Positions 25,901-37,900 of a DNA stretch of 64,000 nucleotides are shown one piece after another; position 1 is the stretch's first letter; each line of letters starts with the position of its first letter. Location of the stretch: NCBI GenBank assembly GCA_035222895.1, contig JAVYIG010000108.1, positions 310,001-374,000 on the forward strand, read 5' to 3'. Both the position numbers and the translations under genes were made by a program. The notes beneath the pieces were generated by a model. It was not told where the DNA came from. It searched no databases and saw only the letters and a program-made list of their open reading frames with translations. Source of the stretch: Strongylocentrotus droebachiensis (lineage: Eukaryota; Echinodermata; Echinoidea; Camarodonta; Strongylocentrotidae).

Positions 25901-28900
25901 CCCCCGGACAACTGTCCTAGGAGGTAGTTGACCTACATGTAGGGGTGGACGTCCTAGAGGGTGGTTGCCCTAGGGGGTAGTTGTCCTAGGGGTGGTTGTC
26001 CTAGGGGTTAGTTGACTGGGATGGTTATCTGGGGGTGATTATCCGGGGGTGGATATTTAGGGGGGGGGGAGGTATCCGGATACGATAAAATAGAAATGCG
26101 ATTCTGTAATCACTATCGTGAATTTGTTCTCAATTTTACCCTTTTTTTTCTTTTAAAAAAAGCATACGTATTTTGCAGCAATGTTCATATTTTCTTTTGT
26201 GATTCGATTAATTATTTGCAAAATGCATTATGTTAACGTGCAATGCTTTGTTTGATTGATTTTGTCTGGGGTCATAATTGTTTATATTGATTGTTCTGTT
26301 GGAAATGGAATGAAAACTGAGCGGAAGTGAAATCCCTAAAATTAAAGGGGCACGTTCCCGCCAGTGTAGTTATCGGAACATGCCATCTGCGTAAGAGCCG
26401 TATTCTGGTCGTGTCAATAGGCAGCTATAGCGCCGTCCGCCAGCGCGTACGTATTTTGAGCGCCCTCTGGAATACGGGGAACATGCCCCTTCAATCTTAT
26501 CTTCAAGCACTAACCATGAGATGAATAACAGTTGGAACGGGCCCTTTCATTAGTAACGTCTCTGTTTCCTCATTCACTGTATACACAAACCGAACACCAG
26601 ATTCGATGAAGGCATGAGGTGGAGACTGCTGTTTACCACGGTTCAAGATGTACTTCCCATTCTCCTCGATCCTCAATGCTAAAAAGAAAGGACATATACC
26701 ATTCAAGAGCACGAATCTTTGAAAACATAGTTCAAATAATGACATTTTATTGAAATTCAATCGGGTATTTCAGACTCCAAAATTGTAAAAATGAAACTAA
26801 CGTTATCCAACTCTTGGGTGTCACGTAACTTTCAAAACAACACAATGTAGGGAATATCGAAGATTCATGTAAAAATGATGTATATTTTGAAGGAGATGTT
26901 TATGAATGCCCATATTTTGAACTTTAGATCAACAGAAATTCGCAAATAATCACCTGTATGCACAATTATGATAACCAAGTCAATTCGGTAATTTTCTTAA
27001 TCAAAATAAGCTCGTAATACATACCTATGGTTTCATTACAAGTCTTGAAGACTGTTTTAAACTATATCTGTCTTTATATCGGATTGGATCAGACTCGAGA
27101 GGGAAAAAAACAAAACAAAACCTACCAAGAAAGTGTGATGACGCTGCTGTTTTTGTGACTTTCATGTCCCACATTCCTGGAGTAAGCGTCAATAACTTTT
27201 GGTATTCTGTAAAAAGCAACAGCAAAAAACAAAATATGAAATATAAAGAAATAATAAGAGAGAACGAATGATAAGTGCATAGTATTCAAATTTAATTTTC
27301 CGATCGCGAATGTCATTTTAAAGAACGTCGGTCGGCTTTTGTGAATCGAAGTAATTTTATCCACCTTACTTTTTGATTTTGGCGACTCGTCAATGACATC
27401 AGTGACGACTTGAATGCATGTTTCGTTTCGTCCATCACAAACTCCGCATTTGTCCCAGAATTTTGTCGACCCCATTTCAACGTCACATCCGATGCTCTGA
27501 AAATGAAAATCGATGTTTAAACACATCAACCATTATCCAAATACTTTCTGCACTGCAACAACTTTACCCCCCCCCCCCCCCACAAAAGGGGGGGGGGGGC
27601 TTTAGAATATTCACTCTGTCACAGAACATAGAATGTCATTCAGCGATCTGTTGTGGGTAGACTTCTTTTGAAAAAGAGTCAAACTAAACGGATTTTATAC
27701 CTTTCATTTGGTAATGAAGACGACGACGATGATGATGATAACGACAATGTTGATGACGAAGAGGAGATTGTGTTCATAATTATGCATTCAACATGTCCTA
27801 AGGCGCATGGTTCAAACAATCAATCCTCGCTCCCTGACAAAGTTCCAATAATTATCAGCGAGTCGTTAGTACAGAGCATAAAATCGTTTACTTTAACGCA
27901 CTATCAAACAAATAAGAGGTCTAATATTATTTGTAACGGAAGATTACATTTTTCGTTACATTTTGTAAAGCCTTATAAATATGTGCACAAAAGAATTCAA
28001 GTAAATTCACCCAAGCTCTTTGCTATAATAGGCGTTTACCTAATCTTGTGAAAATTGCCGCAAATGTAAACGCTTGTCTTCTATTCTAGATAAATAATAA
28101 CATAAAAAAAATCACTGAAAATGGTTCAAATGATAACTTACTTTAGGTTGTCCATCGATACATATTATTTCAGGATAAGTATAGGAAACGGGGGTACCGT
28201 CCGTTACGAATCTCTGCGAAACGTAGATTTCACCCGTATCATCTGCCACGCAGGATAGCTTACATGTCATACTAGCTAAAAAGAGGGAAAATATATATTA
28301 CAAAAATGAAGAATAATATAGAATTTATGGTCATTTATTTCTTTAGGGGTGTTGTGGTCTAGCGGATGAATGTCTAGACCACGAACCACAAGGTGCGAGG
28401 TTCGAATCCTTAATATCCTAATATCCTTTAGAAAGACACCAATCTACATTTGCCACACTTGATCCAGGTGTACGAGGTTGGTACCTAGGCCCCCTTTCAC
28501 AAAAACTTGTCATCAGTGACAAATGACAGTTTGGGTTATAAGCTACTGAATTCCTTGCTTCTGATTGGCTATCAGCATATTTGTCACTGATATTTGTCAT
28601 TTGTCATTGAGAAAAGACTTTGTGAAACACCCCCTTGTAAGATTCATTCTTTGAATGAATTGAGAGCTACGGTTGCCCGAGCTAAAGTCGGAGTAATTAT
28701 ATATCTAAAATTTCCATTGGAAGCGTATATGGGACGTACTATATATCCGGGTTTTTTCCGTATAACCATACATCCATACATACATACACACATTATATGA
28801 ACATACAGAATAATGATGATTACTTAAAGAGAATAAACATGGATCGCTCTATTCAGAGCTATTAATTCAATGGCTTTGTTCTTCAAGGATGTCCAGAAGA

Positions 28901-31900
28901 AAGAACGGAACGAAAGAATCAAGATAAAGAAGCGAGAATTAAAGAATTTCACATGCATTAACATAACAAAAAATATGGAATAAACATATACATATGTGAA
29001 TATAACACAAAGCATCACAACAACACTGACCGCTTCTGTACTATAACACAAATCAACCCCCTCCCTACCCTGTTATATGATGCACTAATAATTGATCATC
29101 TTTTGGGTATCCCACGCGATAACGAGTATTGTAGAATTCTGAACATAAATTGGCATCAAATGTGTCATTTAGCTTCATTTTTGGTAAGATCTGAGCTCTA
29201 TAGAAGGCTATTAACTTGATGTAGTGTTCGAAATATACCAATAGTTACCTTTATGTGGTCAGCAACGTATATTATTAGAGATAAAGAATAGGAAAGCTAA
29301 AACAACATCAACATAAAACCACAAAAACCGGAGTGCTTTGAAAGATGTGGCTCACCTCAAAGGAACTCATATTAGAGTGATAGGCCTAAAACAAAAAAGT
29401 ACAAGACTAATTAAAAGTGTATATCCCGCACAGAATACAATACGATTGTGTGTGTTGACTCACGATCTGGGTTTTGATAGGCTATCAACGATAAGTCGTT
29501 TTTCCTCCCATATTGATTACATTGCTGTTGCTGTTTGTCTGCGAAACCATCAGAACAGACCTGTGCGCAAAGATATAATAGTAACAGTAATAAATGATAC
29601 AACATGTGATGAGACGGTTGCTATCACGTGATTCCTCTTCGCAGCTGGCACGTGACCAATTACGAGGCGCCATTTTGGAGATGACTGGATGCAGCTTCGT
29701 GAGTATATAAGCGAGGACTTTTACAGAGATGAATGATAACGCTGATTTACGAGCGACACTTTTTCCTTTGGATGGTTGAGGAATGTGACTACAATACTTA
29801 AAATGATTCAATAGAAAGTTAGTTATCATGTACAATACCCATGAACTCTATTTTTGTTATCTAATACCTTATTGCACAGTGTTATGGACCATGACTAATT
29901 TCTCCTGGGAAAAAAACCTCGATATTATATATTAAAGTCTTTGAAGTGTTGCCCCTACCATTGTGTTCTCTTGAATTGTAATTAATGTAAACCGGTAAGG
30001 CACAATGCACGAAACAATGCAATAAATGACGTACCTGAAGATTACAGAGTCGATATTCAACAGAATCACCGGAACAGTCTGCCCCACGATCAGGACTAAA
30101 AATAACAAGAAAGATTTCTAACAATAATTAAAAGTCATTGAATATTACTTGGCGAATGGCGAATTTCAACTTATCGAAATAAGCACAAATGCAAATACAT
30201 AGTCGTATAAGAAAGAAAAATGAGCGGCTATACACACAACCACAAATTTACATCAAAACATTACTAGAAGCATCCTTTTATGGCTAATTATCGGTTTAAT
30301 GGACATTTTAAAACGATAGTTATCGAAGGGTCTGATTTGAATGAATTTGGTGAATCTAAAGACAACAATATTGATAATATAGTTTTCTTGTTTGGAGCAT
30401 ATACAGGGGCGACGTTATGGAAACTGGACAGGTAACTATTACACCCTTAGATTCGACAAGCAAGGCCCTCAGATTTTGGAAACTTATAAAGCTTCTGGAA
30501 ATGTTAGACCATTTCCTTTATTAAAAAAACCTCCAGTGCCGCTCTGGTAAGGTTTCTATGGTGCTTCCCGTGATACTTACGGTGGATTGTTGCAGTATCT
30601 TCTTCGGCTTTGAACCCCGAGCCCACAGCTATAGGAACATAAACCCCATGGTTCCCAGGGGCCCCAACCACCGTCTACAGGTTTAGCTGATACACAAACT
30701 TCTTGGACACACTCCTGGGAAGGACAGAAACATACAGGTGAAATACGGCAGCATTTATTTTGTTGTCACACATTTTATATTAGAAGATTGTCGAAGGTAT
30801 ACGGAATGATTTTTTTCAAACTCTAACAAAAGTTACTCAATGTATTAAAGCGATACTGAACTGAACTGAACTGAACTTGCGTACTGTTTGTCCACGCAAG
30901 GCGCCATTTCATGGCAAACTTGCCAGCTATAGCGCGTGACCCAATATAATAAGCCAGTTTATAGTTGCAGTCTGAGCATGAGCAGATAAAGGTCATTGCA
31001 GACCAAATTGTGAAATACACGGAGACAAAATACTCGAAACGTGCTCTTGAAAGCATGTAATCATAATAATCATTATGGATTTATGCACAAGCAGACTCCA
31101 TTTATATACACATGTGGAATTATTGTTTGCAAAGGAGAAACAAAGGCTATCTATGTAGCACATCGCTGTAGGAGTGATTATTTCAAAATGTACAAAGTGG
31201 GACCTCTTCATGTTTTGAAGATCTGTAGATATTTGGGGTCATTTGGGACGTGTGCTAACCGTGAACTGGTCTATTCCCACTTCGCAGACAGCGGACTCGA
31301 AGCGAGAACCAAACGCGCAGCGAGGGAAGCAGGGAGTTACGGACCAAACTGCTACAGCTGACCTGAGATGGCGCTAGAGATTTAGTCCATCTATTAATAT
31401 AGTATGGCTTTATAAAGATTATACTATTTTTGTAAATTGGATAATAGCTGAATATATATTGGGAAAGAGCGGCGTATAAATCGAAACCTCCATGAAGTAA
31501 ATGACAAAACGACAAATTAAAAGCAACTGATGCTGTTTAGTGCAGTACCGGAAATCGAACCAAGGGTCAACCTTTATATAAGGATTATGTTTTTCCTTTC
31601 AGGTTGCAACCTATTCAGTTTATTTTATGTCCTTGTCAAATATGTTCTTAATATGTATTTTATGTTATATAGCTGGTTGTTATATGAAATGTTGTCTTTT
31701 TAACTGAATGAAATAAAATTGAATTGAATTGAATTGAATTGAATGCTTAGGGTCAAGGTCATCATGACGTTTTAAGGACTAACGCTCAATTCTTTACACC
31801 TATCAGTCTTTTTAGCATAATCATTAATGTCTGTACCATATTTTCTCCACATGAGGATCCATCCATAGGGGGTCCTTTCATGAAACAGCCCCCGTCCAGA

Positions 31901-34900
31901 TCGGGGGAGGTGCAGTAGAGTTCCATACAAAAGTCTACATCAGTGTGCTGTTAACAGAAAATATAACCAAAGTTACGTAATATTAATAATAACTTTCTGC
32001 TCCGGTTTAATTCATATCATATTGATTCTCTCCTGTCTGTGTGAGTAGTGCCAATTAGAATATTACTAATGATAATAATAATAATAATAATAATGATTAT
32101 AGTAATATTATTAATAGTTATAATAAAAAAATAAAAATGATACCACTACTAATACTACTACTTCTACTACTACTACTACTACTACTACTACTGCAACTAC
32201 TACTACTGCTAAAAAGCTCTTCGCCTGCCGTTTTTTGGTTTTTCACATTCACTACTACTACTACTCTACTACTACCACTTCTACTTCTATTCATGATTAT
32301 ATTATTAATACAAATAATAATAATTATAATGATCATCATCATCATAAATCTTTAAAAAAAAACCTACATGACATTTCCGGTACGTCTCTCCGAACTGAAA
32401 GCTGCACTGTTGGTCCATGGTATAGTTCCTCCCCGGACGATCATTCCCGACGGCTCGAGTCCCCCCAGTCGGAGTGTCCCACAGACATGACCAGTTCCTG
32501 ATGAGGTTAGAGAATGGTAATAATAATACATGATAAATCTGTATTTATTTAGCGCTTAATAGTTAATACGGAATACTGTCTCTACGCGCATTGTATTTAC
32601 TTTTGCGCTTAATGCGGAATACCGTATCTACGCGCATTACATTTACTTTTGCGCTTAAAAGGGAATAACGTCTCTACGCGCATTGTATTTCTTTTGCGCT
32701 TAATACGGAATACCGTCTCTACGCGCATTACATTTACTTTAGCGCTTAATACGTAATAACGTCTCTACGCGCATTACATTTACTTTTGCGCTTTATACGG
32801 AATACCGTCTCTACGCGCATTACATTTACTTTTGCGCTTAGTACGTAATAACGTCTCTACGCGCATTACATTTACTTTTGCGCTTAATAAGGAATAACGT
32901 CTCTACGCGCATTGTAATTACTTATCAGGGTCATCGGATTCCTGCAGGCATAGTGTGCACCAACTCCATTTCCTGAGGGACGTACTTCTACCATACGGTC
33001 ACCGTGAGGGCATATGGCAAAGGCTTCCGCCATATTATTCATCTACTGGGTATGGAGTGGCAAATATAGATTAGTGTCTTGCAAAATGACACATGTGACG
33101 TACCGGAAATCGAACCCACGACCTTTGTATTTCTGGTCAAGTGCTCAGCCACGCGACTACGACACCTCTATGATAGTAGTGACAATTATCATAGAAAATA
33201 AGGGAGGCATAGATGCAGAGATAGAAACAAAGATACATGTATATATATATATATATATATACAAAGAGAGAGAGAGAGAGAGAGAAAAAGAGGGGAAGAG
33301 AGGGGGAGAGAGAGAGAGAGAGAGAAACGGGGAGAGAGAGTGAGAGAGAGGGGAGAGGGGGTGGGGGGATCGGCTGGGGAGAAGGGGGAGGGGTGTGCAG
33401 GTGAGAAATTTAAAGGGGGATGTGAAAAATGGAAATAAGAGGGGATTCAATAGTACTTACACTAGATTGGAATGAAGTTCACGTTTGCTGCATTCTGACC
33501 AGTGATGATTCTTTGGAGTGGACAGTACTACAGTAGCCATGAGAGAATATCCAGACGCTTCATCATCACAATCATTTCCTTGACCGCTCCAGGCTTGACC
33601 ATCATGCTCCATACCCAATCTTTAGATAATTGATTATTATGACAAATGAGGAGGATGACGATTTGGAATGAATATTAATTGTGATTATTTTTCCATCAAT
33701 CTCGTAATCGGGGAGTGTTGTTTATTTCATTACGACCGACTATGCGCCCTTTTACTTCGATTGACTTTCTTAAGAAGAACTACAGAAACACTTCATTAAC
33801 TTAATTTTTATTTTTATTTCTCATCTTATGATTATGTTGTTTGTCTAGTTTGCATGGATTTATGATGTAAATCGCATTGATCAATATTTTATTTGATTTT
33901 GCGGTATATATAAAAAAAAAAAGTATGTATGTATATGTATGCTACAAAATACGCAATGCAAAGGGTCAGTTTTAGAAAGTGATATCTGTTTGGGCTAATG
34001 GCGCTTTGGCGCAACCTCTGCTCCATGATAAAAGCATGCCTGTAAATTTTGTATTGGTTTTTTCTACATATCTATTATTCACTGTCAAATAATTAGACAT
34101 TATTTAAATCAACGATCAGGATATCACGTCATAATTGTTTTTTTAAATCCTGAAAATAGACGGACTTATTTTCCACACCCATCATCCAATTCATGGCAAT
34201 TTCATTATTATAAGAAACGTTGAGTTCTAGTAATGGTGGTCACCTAACGATGTTTCTGTATACACAATATAATTTCAAATAAAACAACAACAACGACATA
34301 ACAACGACGTCGACGCACACACATACACACACGCACACACACACACACACACACGCACACACACACCCGTACAAAGAGTAACTACTACGACGACGACAAC
34401 AAAAATAACAACCACAAAGATTGTTGGACATTGATGGGGACAGTGACGTAGACACGAAAAAATAGGGACTTTTAGATTTGCACGACGGAGAACGTAAGGC
34501 AATGTGACGTCACTGCCAGTGCCTTAAAAGGACGTAACATTGCCTTAAAAGGGCAGTCAACGTTCTCCGTTGTGCAAATCTAAGAAGTTACTAATATCTA
34601 GGTTCCTGCAGCAGAGGGAATGCTGACCAATTCAACTCCAAAAACAATACGACACTATATAGGGAAATAAAACAATAGAACGATAGAGTAATGATAAATA
34701 TAAGTTACATAAATGATAGTGCCTACCTCAAAATACTCTAAGTAGAGTACCTATAATCAAAAGAAATGAGAGGAAAAGCTTTGCTATCGTTTACACTGCA
34801 AAACAGTTGTCTATTCCTTTGAAGAAGTTATAATCTAACAATATATTGGCATTAGTTGTGTTCTTGCCAAGATTTAGTTTGTTCCTTGGCTCTAAGTCCC

Positions 34901-37900
34901 GTTGGAAGTATGTTTTTACATGTTGGTTCATACGTCCTATCGACAGGCACGTAGCCACTGGGGGGGGGGGGGGGCACGTGCCCCCCAAACAATTTCCAAA
35001 ATCGGTTGAACTTTTTTAGAGCCCTCCCCAGGACGTAGATCGATTACATGTATGTGCCCCCCCCCCAAAAAAAAAAAAACAACAAACAAACAAACAAACA
35101 AACAAAAAATACATCAAACTCTGGCTACGGGCCTGCCTATCGATCGTATGCTCCAATGGTCGTTTGTCTCATTGGAACTGTGTCCTAAGACCTCACGCTC
35201 CGCTGGCCTAATGTCCCATTGGCTCCACGTCCCATCGGTGCTACGTCCCTCTGTAACTATGTCCCAAGTCCCTCTAGGTCCCATTGGCCCCATATCCCAC
35301 TGGAACTATGTTCTAAGTCTCCACGTTCAACTTGATCTACGTCCAATTAGCCTTACATTTCATTGGAACTATGCCCAAGTCTCTACGTCCTATCGGTACT
35401 AGGCTACGTAAGTCCCATTGGCCCTATGTCCCATCAAAAACATGTCCTAAGACCCTATTTCCCATTGGCACTCCGTCCCATTGGTACTACGTCCCACTTT
35501 AACTATGCCCCAAGTCCATCTAGGTCCCATTGGCTCTATATTCCATTGGAACTATGTCCTTAGTCCCCTACGTTTCATTGGACTTACGTCCAATTGGCCC
35601 TATATTCCATTGGAGCTATGTCCCAAGTCCCTACGTACCATTTGCCATATGTCCCATCAGAAACATGCCCAACGTCCCCATATCCCATCGGCTCTCCGTC
35701 CCATTGGGGCTACGTCCCACTGAAACTATGTCCCAAGTCCCCACGTTCCAATTGACCTACTTCCAATTGGCTCTATATTCCATTTGAACTATCTCCCATG
35801 ACCTACGTCCCATCAGGAACATTTCTTAAGTCCCTATGTCCCATTGGTGCGACGTCACATGTGTGCTGCGTTCAATTGGTGCCCTGCATCCGACTGGTGC
35901 TTCATCCCAATTTGATAATGGTCCTTTGTCCGTATGGATTATAAGTACCATCGTCCTACAATCCATCGGTCCCACATCACAACGTCTCATTGGACCTTAT
36001 GTCCAAATTGTTCAATGTTCACACTGGAATAACGCTCCTCGCGTCTCCAACCCTGATGGGAGCGACAAAGGACGTAACAGTAGAGAGACGTCTCCTGTCG
36101 TTGCGACGGAGGCAGTAGCAAATGATGGTAGGAGTTGAGATGAACAACCTCTTCAGATCAGACGGGGATTCGGGCGCGACTTTTGAACAATTCATGATCG
36201 TCATTGCATTTACTTACACATGGCCTAGTTCATGAGCAAGGACGAAGGCAGATCCAAGCCCGTCATCTTCTGTGAGAGAACAACTGAAGTAGATCCAGCA
36301 CATGAGTCCCAATGGGGCAATGCCTGGAGAGAGATGACATGGGTGTAGGGAAGGGAATACATAGGCACGAACGTTAAGACATCACATGATGGGTTCGACC
36401 AGAAAAAAGAAAGAAATACTTACACGTGACCTGTTTCGTGGGCTATTACAAAAGAGGTCTGTAGGCCGTCGTCCTTTATCAAAGAGCAGCTATGTGAGAG
36501 ATGGCACACATATCCAACAGGCGCATAGCCTATATAGTGGTTATTTTGATGCATGGGTGGGAAGAATGAAGGATGATGATGTAGGATTGTTAGGGACAGG
36601 AGAAACGGAAGGGAGGGAGGTAGATACCGAGAAGGGAGGCATGTCAGAGAAAGGACGAGTGGGGGGGGGGGGGAGAATAAAGGTAAGAGCGGAGAACAAC
36701 AAAGGAAATGGAGATGGTTTTGCAATGGGAGGGGCAAACACAGAGTGGGAATATTATGATGATGGAATGGGAGCACAAACAAGGCGAAGGAAATGGATGG
36801 AGAACAGATTGAAGAGTGAAAAGAAAGAGAAGAAATGCAGAGAGGAAGAGGACAAAGAAAAGGGGTGAGATGGGATAGATAGAACAGGAGTCATAAAGGG
36901 AAAACAAAGGAAATAAAGATGGGCGTAGCAACAAGTTAAGAGGGGTAAAATGTAGGGATATCATGAAATGAATACACAAAGAAGGGGAAGGGGAAAAATG
37001 AAGGAGAAAGAGAGGGAGAGAAAAATAGAGCTAATGAAATATAGTTTCATGCTTTCACTATGCAGGCTGTGCAAAAACGTATTAATTCTTATGCATTCCT
37101 GTCACAGCGAGGCAATTAAAACCAAACAAGCAAACGACGTTACATCATCAAGAAAGAGAAATCATAAGAAATGAAATCATATTTAATCCGTAAATGTTTT
37201 TAAAAAACACTTCTAAAAGTAATGCCTCAAATGAATTTCTTTTTTTCCCTCACTCTTCTTCTTCTTCTTCTTCTTCTTCTTCTTCTTCTTCTTCTTCTTC
37301 TCCTTCTACTTCACCTTCTTCTCCTTCTCCTTAACCTTCTTCTTCCTTTTTTGTATTAAGGATAAGTGCTTTGTATGTTTTTTCCGTTTATCTCATTTTC
37401 ACTATAGTTTCAATACGCTAATGTAATTTTGTTTGGCATTGCAATGTTTATCTATGCATATCTAGTTGTTCTTTTTGATTTTATTGTTGTTTGTCCTTAA
37501 TAAGGACAATAGTAATAAACAGCTTTGCTGATCATGTTTGTATCCTGTATGAATATATTTCGATAAATAAATAAATAATCAAGAAAATGAAATCATTTGA
37601 AATGAAATCATACAAAATTGGTACAATCGAGAGAATGACAAACAGCCGAGTATGACCATGCATAAACGGCTAATGCATGAATAGTATCATTGCACTCTAA
37701 GCATGCATCTATTTTACATGCTGATACGAAAATGAATTCTAAAGTCATAGGGGCGAGGATGCGTATTTATCAATCGTTTTTATATGTGATAAAACTTTGG
37801 CACTAATTGCGTCAAACATGCAATTATCTTTTTTTTAGAAAGTGCTGGAAATACAAGATCAATTCATTTAATATCAATGTGTTTTCCTCTTAAGCTTTGA

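Noticed and set aside
32930-33020. Minus-strand stretch translating [18 protein letters not shown] with cysteines, as an extra ADAMTS exon
   Set aside because: The flanking exons already join in phase at the expected residues, and no proper acceptor/donor pair frames it.
35052-36138. Overlapping plus-strand frames with repeated SHWNY and PIGPMS words, as a repeat protein
   Set aside because: They occur in several frames of a degenerate minisatellite interrupted by a MITE, with no start context or splice sites.
36386-36868. 160-codon plus-strand open frame over the alternative exon
   Set aside because: It is the antisense shadow of exon B plus purine-rich intron. The product is low-complexity Lys/Glu/Gly.
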